DNA of 64,000 nt, from contig NC_089725.1 of the NCBI RefSeq assembly GCF_035083965.1, positions 28,343,925-28,407,924 of the forward strand. Direction: 5' to 3'. A program made the position numbers and the translations under genes. The notes under the pieces are model-generated. The model did no database searches and was not told the DNA's origin. It saw nothing but the letters and a program-made list of their open reading frames with translations. Within the stretch, counting starts at the first letter, position 1. Each line of letters starts with the position of its first letter. This document shows, piece by piece, positions 1 to 22,140 of this stretch. This DNA is from Branchiostoma lanceolatum (Eukaryota; Chordata; Leptocardii; Amphioxiformes; Branchiostomatidae).

Positions 1-31
1 CTGGAGGATTCTGGACGTAGATTGGACTGAC

Positions 32-1738
32 CTTGGTTCTGATTTACTGGTGATTCTGGCATCTCCAGGTCCAAACTGATCTCATACACCTGGCCCATGG
101 CTAGCAGCTGCAAAGTCAACATCACAAACATTAGGTTGGCCAATAAGATGTGTCAATAGAGAGAATCAATGGAACTTGAAAATGCTTTTAAAAAACATGC
201 ATCTAGGGTATCAGGACAACTTGGTACTTTTCCATAGACAACTCAGGTTACTATGGTCATGGTGATTTCGGCTCTCTTATCTATTTATTCATCTATCTCT
301 TGATGGTGAAACGTCTAGAAGCCATTGGGCATGGTACCAACTTGTCCTGATTTGCTAGGTGCTGAGTTGTCAGGGCGCCAAGTTGTATGACAGTCACATT
401 TTTGTACACATTGCAAAAGATCTCAACAAGGAATTCTACGTTCAAAATTCAAAAAGTCTGATCCAGTAGCAGTTGCCAGGCCTTTTATACGCGCTTACAG
501 ACGTGATGTATATATTCTATATTCACCTTTTCTCTAGGATCTCTCCTGGGGTCCCTGGTGAAGGAGACATTGGCAGATGGGAAGGAGCAGAGCCGTGCCT
601 GCTGTGAGTTGACGCTGTCACAGTTGGTGCTGTAGTGAGAAATAGAGCAATGGGTGTGTCAGTGTCAGTCAGTTCACTAAATCATCTGCATTGTCTAAAA
701 CATAGAGAACATCACCTGACATCAGCTGCTTTCGAAAGCTGTGTAATGTGCTACTTTAATTCGCTATCACATTCCTTGGCACTAAATATTACATAATGAC
801 AATCATTGTGACAGCTTCCCACCCTAGCCTGGTCCCTCAACCCCCCCCCCCTACTTTGCCCCTGATGAGGCCATATGGGGGTAACAATGATGATGATGAT
901 GGTTTATCAATGTAAATAAGTGACCTATATCAATCTCCAAGTTTGGGCGGACAATGCGTTATAACATTTTCTGACCGGCTGGCTTTTCTGTAGTAGTCTA
1001 CCACAAAGTGAGGACTGTCCTTGTCATGATCAGAAAAACATCCATCAGGAAGAACATCCTACCTTACCATGAACTCTGCTCTACTCTACTCTACTCTAAA
1101 AACCATTTGGTCAGAAACTGTTGTTCCATACAAGGCTGGAGGCCTGCCCGCCTTAGTCCAGAACCTCAATTCCCCCCTACTTTCTTGCCTTTAATGCTCA
1201 CGGTCTTGATGACGACCATTCTGGCATGTTGGGAAAGTCGTGTAAAGACTTCCCAAGGCACAAGATCGGTGACACCGTACTGACACGGCAGGATTCGAAC
1301 CCAGGACCACTTGGTTCTGAGACGAACACAAAGCCGTTGCACCACATGACCCCACCACTTTGATACTTTAACCCTAATGAGGTTATTTTGGGGTATCACT
1401 GATGTAGATGTTGATATAGAATTCACCAAACATCTGCTTGGAGGTCAATCGCAGTACCACAACAAAAAGGTTCTCCACCTGAATTGTAAGTACACAGGCC
1501 GGACGTGGGACACCGTTGGCATGTAAGCATAGTAGAAGCTTCCGTACAGGAAGACGGATATCCAGAAGACCAGCAGCAGGAGCAGGAATAAGATGAAGCC
1601 GCGAAGTGCCGTGTACTTAAACTTGATAAGCAGCTTCCCCGACGCACTTTGCATCCATCGAAAAAACAGGGAGGGGTGTTGTATCATCTCCACGGCCGTT
1701 GGGCCAGCCATTTCGCCTCGTGTTGAGTCGTTAAACAT
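32..1738 (-). CDS. bscl2: Seipin, first three coding exons (partial; continues beyond the left edge)
   Basis: Seipin is an ER membrane protein that organises lipid-droplet budding at ER-droplet contacts. Three minus-strand exons fit by splice sites and phase: 1479-1738, 527-629 and 32-107, with GT donors after 1479, 527 and 32 and AG acceptors before 629 and 107. Exon 1 encodes a short cytosolic N-terminus, a hydrophobic helix at about residues 46-68 and the seipin signature SVFLYGSFYYAYMPTVSH. Exon 2 adds a luminal segment with LCSFPSANVSFT, and exon 3 carries MPESPVNQNQ; both match the seipin luminal beta-sandwich. The start at 1738 is preferred because MFND resembles the vertebrate MVND start; an in-frame ATG at 1711 is an alternative. 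The remaining luminal domain and second membrane helix lie outside the window. The gene is head-to-head with poly(A) polymerase. Confidence 0.93.
1165..1355 (-). mobile_element. tRNA-derived SINE upstream of seipin exon 2
   Basis: Read on the minus strand, the segment begins with an A-box-like TGGTGCAACGG and has a consensus B box, GGTTCGAATCC, about 40 bases later. A non-tRNA body follows containing CTTGTGCCTTGGGAA and a TTTACACGACTTTCC motif. This is the layout of a tRNA-headed SINE. It sits inside seipin intron 1 in the same orientation as the gene. A functional tRNA is unlikely because no acceptor stem closes around the boxes. Confidence 0.7.
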
Positions 1739-2224
1739 TCAGCTCTATAACACACATCTTCTGGAGTTTATTCTCATGAACACACTGGTCGTATCACGAG
1801 GAAAAGGCGAGAATTCGAGTGAAACACGATGCCTGTGCTGCACTTCCAGAGGTTCTCATGCCTGATATTCCCCCAGCGTGCACTGCTCAGATCTTGCGGG
1901 TCAAAAGTAAATCTCGTCAAATCTCGTGCAGGGCGAGATTCATATTTTCATATGGAAACTAACCTAAACAAATATGTAAGGATGAACATTACACATAACT
2001 ATAGTCACATATTCCTTACGCTTTCTTTACGTGCGATAGGTTAGTATTCGGTGCGATCCTGACAGAAAGAAGGACATGGAGCTAATTGGTCACGTGGTTC
2101 AACGAGACTTCATTCACACTCCAAGTTTTTCCGGAAGACAGACCGCCATTTTCCCACTCCGTAATTCGGACAATTTGAAGGAAATGGTCAGCTAAACTGC
2201 AACCTTCCCCCCGGGTACACCACC
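1739..2224. promoter_or_regulatory. Short head-to-head intergenic region, presumed bidirectional promoter
   Basis: Only about 486 bases separate the seipin start codon (minus strand) from the poly(A) polymerase start codon (plus strand), so both 5' UTRs and promoters must share this interval. No TATA box is evident on either side. TATA-less head-to-head pairs of housekeeping genes usually have shared promoters, so this is inferred from geometry rather than from a recognised motif. Confidence 0.45.
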
Positions 2225-15128
<12,904 letters not shown>

Positions 15129-16470
15129 GGCTACGGATCATTGCGGGGAGGGAGGTGAAGAACAGGGCTCCCATATTGGGATTTTTGGGGACTGCCACTG
15201 GCAGGTTTGTCAGTGGGAGTCATGCCTGGATAGTGTAACCTACCGTGCAGGAAAATCTGTGTAAAATAATGGTCAGTGTTTTTTTCCTCTGCTGGATGGG
15301 TTACCGGGTGTGAGAGGATTGATTAGGGCATTGTCAATATCCTGTCCTGTGTTAACTTATCGTTTTAATTAACTAACTAGACGTGTAGGTACCATGCACC
15401 GTGAATGTTTCCTAGCCTTTTTCGGTTCAGCAGATGATGTTGGGGGGCACCAGGTACTTGAGTAGGAGTTCCAGAACTTAGGTAGGTGTAATGACAAACT
15501 TAGAGAGACAGACTGTTCTGGAATCTGTACATTTTATGTAGATTTACACTGTTATTTTGGTTCATACTAATCCCTGTAGTCCCTGATATTTTTAGGTTGA
15601 TTTTTGTTTTGTTTTAGATTTTGATGGTCAGTAATGTACATTCTATGTTAGTGATTTCTTACCTGCTACAGATCTTTCACGCTTCCTCAGATCTGTGCAG
15701 ATATGTATTTTTTGTCCTTTGGTACGCTACACTGATCCTGTGGCTGCATTGTTCTGCTTAGCCTGTGTTTTTCATCCACGGAAACAGCCTGCTAGGAACA
15801 AATTCCTGGGAATAATAGTAAGACTGGTAGCTGATGGGATTCCTGATATTTATTGGAATATGGCTATTTCTGTAACTGTAAATTCATGTAGAGAAATAAA
15901 GGAGCTATTTTTGTTGGTGGTGTACTGTCATTACTGTCACGCACTACACACACCTTTTTCTTTTTGCGCTTTTTTGGCCTCTTTCAAACTACCGAAATGT
16001 CTCAATATAAAAACAGAGATTCAAAAAGAGAATGATCTCAGTGTTAGCTGAAGCTGTGTAGGATGTGGACAGATGTTTAGGCGGAGTATCAGATTGATGT
16101 TTTGGCCAAGGCACCAGCCAGTTAGATCTACCTCGGCGTCCTTCCACTTGCATGCCACGATATGATATCGTACACTTGAAATCAAATCCAGTTTGGGTAA
16201 GTATGTAACAATCCATCAGGTGCCCGTTGCTTGAACCAAAATTGCGAGTTCATCAGCTTTTTACTTTGGTGTAGGAAGTGCCTTGGTCTGTCTAGCTAGC
16301 CAGGTCTAGGCCTGCACAGGATGCAGAATTATTGCATTATTGATTAACTGAAAACGTTTTGTTATTTGGACCACAACGTTTAAGTTGAACACTTCTGTTT
16401 TCCATTCGACCATATGGTTTTTGTTTGTACATGGTGATCATTTCTGAATAAAAGGCTCTATTTTCAAGCT
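15129..16470 (+). other. 3' UTR of poly(A) polymerase with AATAAA signal
   Basis: No further coding follows the stop codon at 15126-15128. The first good polyadenylation hexamer before gene-free sequence is AATAAA at 16447-16452, followed by T/GT-rich sequence (GTTGTGTCTC). This implies a 3' UTR of about 1.3 kb. Antisense and sense ORFs of about 75-118 codons here show no family resemblance and were not called. Confidence 0.55.
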
Positions 16471-17128
16471 GTTGTGTCTCAGCCTCATCTTTGCGTGTAT
16501 TCTTGTGTCCATACTATAATAATGTACGGAAACATGATATGAGTTATGTTAAAAACCATATATATATGACATATTACAAGGAACAAATTTATGTAGCCTT
16601 ACTACTGTAATTCTTGATTTGTTCACTGTAACTTAATTTTACCTGATTTAACGGTCACTAGTCAACAGCTAAAATTTCATCAAAGCTAATATTTGAGATA
16701 GTTAAGTTTGTTCCCACTGTTAAAATTAAGTGCCATGACCTCCATTTTCCCCCAACCGCTATATTTTCCTGCCGCCATATTAAAGTGATTTACAGTATAT
16801 TGACCTTGTGACATGTACCCTCAAAGGGCTTAGGTAATGTGCACTGCAATATTCATACCCAAAGAGTTACAAGCCAGAAAAATCAGTACCAACCTCATCG
16901 CCACAGCTTTATTGACCTATACGTGTACCAGCAGATTGAGAATGCAAGTAAGCATCTGCTGACTGACTGTCCAGACAAGTGTAGCACTGATCCCTTATGA
17001 AAGAATGGGTTTACAGTGAGGAGGGAGAAACAACACACGGTTGCAAGGAAGAACGGACCAGTAACCATCTACTTGTTTGTCCTCTCCCGGAAGAATCCTG
17101 TACCTAAGACAACCTACCTTTACACGCC
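16471..17128. other. Intergenic AT-rich spacer, nothing recognised
   Basis: Lies between the poly(A) polymerase polyadenylation signal and the first TIR element. No coding exon with usable splice sites, RNA gene or repeat family was recognised on either strand. Confidence 0.4.
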
Positions 17129-17640
17129 GTTCATACTAGGCTTCCCGGATCAGCGGGTGATACGGATATATCCCTTTGCGTTCATACCAGGGTTAGTCGA
17201 ATCCGGATCTGCATATTCCTGTCCAAAAACAGATCCAGATATATCCGGCTAGGTGCCGCTTGGTTAAGTCAGACAGGCCAAAGGGTAAAGTTGACAAGAG
17301 TAGGGTAAAATACAAAAGTACAGTAGTAGAGAAGAGAAGATTGTTTTGGCCAGGTAGGACTCCTCTAGAACAGTTCCAAAACGTCTAAAAGTTTAAAACG
17401 TTCCTTAGAACAGAGCGTCTTTCTTTAAAACATGGCCGGACACGAGGTGTTGTTTCTTATGTTACTCTGGAAAGTAATGTGTAATAATGGAAGGAATCTT
17501 ACGCGAGGGTTAAGAGTTAAATTTGACGTCAAACCCGGCAACGTATCCGGATATGCGAGCCGGATTGCGTTCATACCAGGGTTCACCCCGCTACTGATCC
17601 GGATCGCCCGCTCTCCGGATACGCGAAGCCTAGTATGAAC
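17129..17640. mobile_element. TIR element, GTTCATACTAGGCTTC termini
   Basis: Perfect 16-base inverted termini at 17129-17144 and 17625-17640 (GTTCATACTAGGCTTC). Subterminal sequence contains repeated CCGGAT/ATCCGG motifs and two copies of GCGTTCATACCAGGGTT. No transposase frame is present, so this is non-autonomous. A target duplication was not identified; the true ends may extend to the TAAGAC/GTCTTA pair just outside. Confidence 0.65.
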
Positions 17641-17895
17641 CTGGTCTTAGAGACATCCACCGCTGAAGAAGATCCTATGCACTGCACCGTGCAGTTGTGG
17701 AGTAGTGCTGTAGATACTGACTCCAGAAGAATGATCATTGTTGTTCATCGTTTGTACTAATTGACGCGAAGTAAAACACTTGCACCTCTGCTCCCCCAAT
17801 TTCTTCTGGAAAAATCGCCGCCCAAACGTAAGCCTCCTCTGTCAAAACAGTTCTATTTCATCGATTGGACCCAAAGAGAACAAATGCATTTCCCC

Positions 17896-18060
17896 TAGCC
17901 TCTACCAGGCCCCGTCTTATCGCTGGGAAAATAGTTGTAAAATCGGCCGAGGTAGTTCGCTATACAGCTTCACTGTGTAGCGGACTACCCTGTATAGCGG
18001 ACTACCTTGGCCGATTTGCTACTATTTTCCCAGCGATAGGACGGGGCCTGGTAAAGGCTA
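17896..18060. mobile_element. Hairpin MITE A, 9-bp target duplication (Mutator-like)
   Basis: A 165-bp near-palindrome starts TAGCCTCTACCAGGCC and ends GGCCTGGTAAAGGCTA, with arms of about 70 bases that include AGCGATAGGAC and ATCGGCC. The perfect 9-bp direct repeat CATTTCCCC flanks it at 17887-17895 and 18061-18069. Nine-base target duplications are the hallmark of Mutator/MULE transposition. No coding content. Confidence 0.85.
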
Positions 18061-18206
18061 CATTTCCCCCATCCCACACCGACTGTAACAGTCTGAGAGA
18101 AAGAAAGATACGTTCAAAGCTAGTGTTCTGCATTAAATGTCTGGAGGATTTTGTTTTCCTTGTAAAGTTGATTTGTGAATTTATTTGCGCCTGAGCGATT
18201 ACTAGT

Positions 18207-18335
18207 TAGCCTGAGTACCAACCTCCGTAGTGACCGCTGGCTCAAAAGAATTCGCTTGCAAACCGCTTGCTGTCCGTGGTTAGCAAGCGAATTCTTTTGA
18301 GCCAGCGGTCACTACGGAGGTTGGTACTCAGGCTA
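18207..18335. mobile_element. Hairpin MITE B, 9-bp target duplication (Mutator-like)
   Basis: A 129-bp foldback has perfect arms of about 50 bases (TAGCCTGAGTACCAACC to GCAAGCGAATTC and its complement) around a loop of about 20 bases. The perfect direct repeat ATTACTAGT flanks it at 18198-18206 and 18336-18344. Its termini TAGCCT/AGGCTA match hairpin MITE A although the interiors differ. Confidence 0.88.
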
Positions 18336-18354
18336 ATTACTAGTATTGTAACGC

Positions 18355-18362
18355 TATAAAAG
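18355..18362 (+). promoter_or_regulatory. TATA box of the intronless orphan gene
   Basis: TATAAAAG in a GC-containing context, 20 bases downstream of hairpin MITE B and 179 bases before the ATG at 18541. Transcription would be expected to begin about 25-30 bases downstream, giving a 5' UTR of roughly 150 bases. Confidence 0.5.
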
Positions 18363-18540
18363 CCTCCACGCTACATTCTGACGTTACAAAAACCAGTGAC
18401 GTCGAACGATTGTTCTAACAGTAACAGTCCCACTGTTGTTCCCGAACGTTCTTCAAATGTAAATAAAACAACACATCTGATGAACAGAGGCTGTGTACTT
18501 AGGTGCCGAGGAGACACAAGTGCTGTCTTGCGGAGGGACA

Positions 18541-19194
18541 ATGCCTCTCGTCGACTTGGAGCGCATCCGCAGGAAGTTACAGCACTACTTCGACCCTGAC
18601 AGACTCGCGCTTATCTGGGAGGAGGCCGTCGACTCTTTCCTGGGCTGCCGCTTTGTGGACCTGCCGCTGAAATGGGCCTGTGTTTGGTGCTGTGCCTACC
18701 ACATGTTTTCGGACGCACCCACTCCCGTGGTCCTCACGTCCGGGCTCGTCATGTGGGAGCTCACGATACTCGCTCTTGCGCTTCTCGGGGACATCACCTT
18801 TGAGGAGTTCGACCGGGCGCTCGATCGGGTACGCGAGCAGAGAAACTGCATGCCGGAGCCAGACGAGCCGATGGTTTGGACCAGCTCCAACCGGGAGGAG
18901 AAGAAGAAGAAAGTAAAAGCCGGCGAGGAGAAAGACAAGGCGTTCTGCGACCGGTTCCAAAATATCGTGCCCACCGTGCGGGTTTTTCTGCACGACATTG
19001 ACAAGGCGCGCGAATGGGTTACCTGGCTGCAGCTGTTCGAACGCAAGAACGACATCAAACATGACCTTGACGACGAGCACGTGTGGACGGAGGAGAGGTG
19101 GAAAGCGGTGGAACAAGACGTCATGACGAGGCTGGTGGAGGGGGTGATAAGAGTCCGCACGTGTACTCCGGCTCGGAGGTTCCCCGTGATTTGA
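18541..19194 (+). CDS. Intronless orphan protein, 217 aa, unknown function
   Basis: A single open frame with GC-rich third positions, unlike the AT-rich surroundings. The ATG at 18541 is chosen because upstream in-frame sequence reaches only a GTG at 18493; the context ACAATGC has A at -3, and a TATA box lies 179 bases upstream. The protein begins MPLVDLERIRRKL and contains an aromatic/Trp-rich helical segment (KWACVWCCAYHMF, then a hydrophobic stretch around LALALLGDITFEEF). A lysine/glutamate-rich linker follows (REEKKKKVKAGEEKDK), and the acidic and basic C-terminal half has Trp residues (REWVTWLQLFERK, EERWKAVEQ). No signal peptide or confident membrane helix. No family is recognised. A 3'-flanking segment is duplicated near 32418. 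Being intronless in an intron-rich genome, it may be a retrogene or young gene. Confidence 0.6.
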   Translation: MPLVDLERIRRKLQHYFDPDRLALIWEEAVDSFLGCRFVDLPLKWACVWCCAYHMFSDAPTPVVLTSGLVMWELTILALALLGDITFEEFDRALDRVREQRNCMPEPDEPMVWTSSNREEKKKKVKAGEEKDKAFCDRFQNIVPTVRVFLHDIDKAREWVTWLQLFERKNDIKHDLDDEHVWTEERWKAVEQDVMTRLVEGVIRVRTCTPARRFPVI

Positions 19195-19864
19195 TCTGTC
19201 CACAGTGCTGAAGTAGCCATCCGCTGGGTGAACCCGTGACATTGGAACCCGCTGTCTGTTTGCGCTGCAATTTGTACTACTGGGTTAGCGCCAGTCTACA
19301 ACAATCATGACCACCGGCGGTTGTATTTGATGCTCAGGGACATTCTTTAATGTTTAATTGACAGCCTGAGTATCATCCTGGTGCTTGAGTTTCCTGGTGG
19401 TAGCGTGTGGAACACGAAGATCGTACCAAGCTAGTTTTTCTGTGCCTGAGATTCAGGTTTCGCTTGTAACTTGTATGTAGAAAATTTCCAGTCCGATTTC
19501 CGACCGAATCATCGGATTTGTGCCTGTTTTCAATACAAAAAAACATGTACACAATAACCAGGTGTCACAAGTTTTTTGTCATCTATACCTCGATGTAGAA
19601 AATGTATTTTTTTAAACTATCAGACAAGCGTAGCTTTACAAAGGTTGTGAAAATGATTGACGCCACACCACAGCGGGAACATTTAACGTATATTTGTCAA
19701 AGGAGGTTAAATTTAACCTCCTTGATTTGTCGATTCAGGAGTAATGACGTAGTATTGACTTTCCAAACATAACCTGTAGTGTGTTGTACTGTGTATTGAT
19801 TGCTCTACTCTATTGCTCTACTTCTGAGTGACATATTTACTGTTCCCCGCCGACAAAAGAATTC
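19195..19864. other. Convergent intergenic spacer
   Basis: Lies between the orphan gene (plus) and the end of the TPR gene (minus), so both 3' UTRs fall here. The first ~70 bases (CTGTCCACAG..CATCCGCTGGGTGAACCC) recur at 32418-32490. No other feature recognised. Confidence 0.4.
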
Positions 19865-22140
19865 TCAGATTAGAATGTGCGGATGTGCCGTGTTGTCTCC
19901 GTGGATAGTTTTCCTCATTTCTAATGACTGTTCGTAGTAGCTAATTGCTTTCTTCTCAACGCCGAGTTCACTCCAAGATACTCCCAGGGTGTAGAGTAAC
20001 TCAGCAATGGACGGATGTGCCGTGTTGTATCCATGAATAGTTTTCTCCACAGCTAGTAACTGTTCAAAGTAGGTAATTGCTTTCTTCTGGTCGCCGAGTT
20101 TATGCCAAGATAATCCCAGGCCCTGAAGTGACTGAGCAAGTCGCGGTTGTGCCGTGTTGTCTCCATAGATAGTTTTCTCCATAGTCAGCGACTGTTCAAA
20201 GTAGGTAATTGCTTTCCTGTGATCGCCGAGTTCACCCCAAGATGATCCCAGGAACCGAAGTGTCGTGGCGACGGATGGATGTGCAGTGTTGTCTCCATGG
20301 ATAGTTTTCCTCATCGTTAGCAACTGTTCGAAGTAGCTGATTGCTTTCTTCTGATCGCCGAGTTCACTCCATGATAACCCCAGGCCGTGAAGTGACTGAG
20401 CAATGTCTGGATGTGCCGTCTTGTCTCCATGGATAGTTTTGTTTATCGTTAATGACTGTTCGTAGTAGCTAATTGCTTTTTTCTCATCGCCAATTTCACT
20501 CCAATATGATCCGAGGTTGTGAAGTGACGCGGCAATGTTCGGATGTAGTGTGTTGTCTCCAAAGATAGTTTTCTTCATCGTTAGTGACTGTTCCAAGTAG
20601 CTAATTGCTCTCTTCACATCGCCGAGTTCACTCCAAGATGATCCGAGATTGTTAAGTGACTGAGCAATATCCGGATGTGCCGTGTTTTCTCCATAGATGG
20701 TTTTCATCATCATTAATGACTGTTCAAAGTAGCTAATTGCTTTCTTCTGATCGCCGTATCTACCCCCAAGATGATCCCAGGCTGTTAAGTGACCTTGCAA
20801 TTGACGGATGTGCCGTATTGTTTCCATGGATAGTTTTCCTCATCACTAGTGACTGTTCGAAGTAGCTAATTGCTTTCTTATCATCACCGAGTCTACCCCA
20901 AGATGATCCAAGGCCCTGAAGCAATGCGGCAATATCCGAATGTGCCGTGTTGTTTCCATATGTAGTTTTTCTAATTTTTAAAGACTGTTCGTAGTAGCTA
21001 ATTGCTTTCTCCTGATCACCGTGTCCACTCCAAGATGATCCGAAATTGTGAAGCCACGTAGCAATGTCCGGATGTGCCGTGTTGTCTCTACATACAGTTT
21101 CCATCATAGTTTGTGACTGTTTGAAGTAGCTAATTGCTTTCTTATCATCGCCGATTTTACTCCAAGATATTCCCAGATAATGGAGTGACCCTGCAATGGA
21201 CGGATGTACCGTGTTGAGTCCATAAATAGTTTTTTTCATCGATAGTGACTGTTCGTAGTAGTCAATTGCTTTTTTCTGATCGCCGAGTTCACTCCAAGAT
21301 GCTCCCATATATTGAGAAGTGTTTGTGCAATGTTCGGATGTGCCGTGTTGTCTCCGCAGATTATTTTCTCCATCCTTAGTAACTTTTCGTAGTAGTTAAT
21401 TGCTTTTTGCCGATCACCGAGTCTATTCCAATATGATCCGAGGTTGCTAAGAGACTGAGCAATGTCCTGATGTGCCGTGTTGTTTCCATAGATAGTTTTC
21501 CTCATCATGAGTGACTGTTCGAAGTACCTAATTGCTTTGTTATCATCGCCAAGTTCACTCCAAGATAATCCAAGGTTGTGAAGTGACTGAGCAATGGACG
21601 GATGTGCCGTTTTGTCTCCATAGATAGTTTTCCTCATTGCTAGTGACTGTTCATAGTAGCTAATTGCTTTCTTATCATCGCCGAGTTTACTCCAAGATGA
21701 TCCCAGGTTGTAGAGTGACTGAGCAAGTCGCGGATGTGCCGTGTTGTCTCCAGAGATAGTTGTCGTCACTTTCAGTGACTGCTCGAAGTAACTAATGGCT
21801 TTTTTCTGATCACCAAGCCTCCCCCAAGACGATCCTAGGGTGTTAAGTGACTGAGCAATGTCCTCATGTGCCGTGTTGTCTCCATAGATTGTTTTCCTCA
21901 TCGTTAGTGACTGTTCATAGTAGCTGATTGCTTTCATTTCATCACCGAGGCCACCGCAACATGATCCCAGGTTGTGAAGTGACTGAGCAATGGACGGATG
22001 TGCCGTATTGTCTCCATAGATAGTCTTCTTCATCGTTAGTGACTGAAAGTAGTACCAAAGTGCTTTCTTATCATCACCGATTTCACCCCAAGATGATCCC
22101 AGACTGTGAAGCAACTGTGCAACTTTGATAGAGTCGCTAC
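19865..22140 (-). repeat. 17 tandem TPR-coding units of 132 bp
   Basis: The coding strand repeats a 44-residue unit of the form GSSWSELGDxKKAISYxEQS followed by LTMKKTIYGDNTAHPSIAQS and LHNL. Such units belong to the kinesin-light-chain/nephrocystin-3 type of TPR. Seventeen GD-K/R-A units can be counted: six before the first frameshift, four between the frameshifts and seven after. Neighbouring units are very similar at the DNA level, for example the recurring GTGCCGTGTTGTCTCC on the plus strand, which implies recent duplication or gene conversion within the array. Confidence 0.9.

Noticed and set aside
1290-1353. tRNA gene
   Set aside because: A and B boxes are present but no acceptor stem or anticodon arm forms, and a SINE body follows. 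The same reasoning rejects tRNA calls at 33251, 36345, 53715 and 63655.
18577-19242. 221-codon minus-strand open frame opposite the orphan gene, and a 174-codon one in another frame
   Set aside because: Likely shadows of a GC-rich plus-strand gene; the plus strand has the TATA box, a good ATG context and duplicated 3' flank. Strand-specific RNA would settle it.
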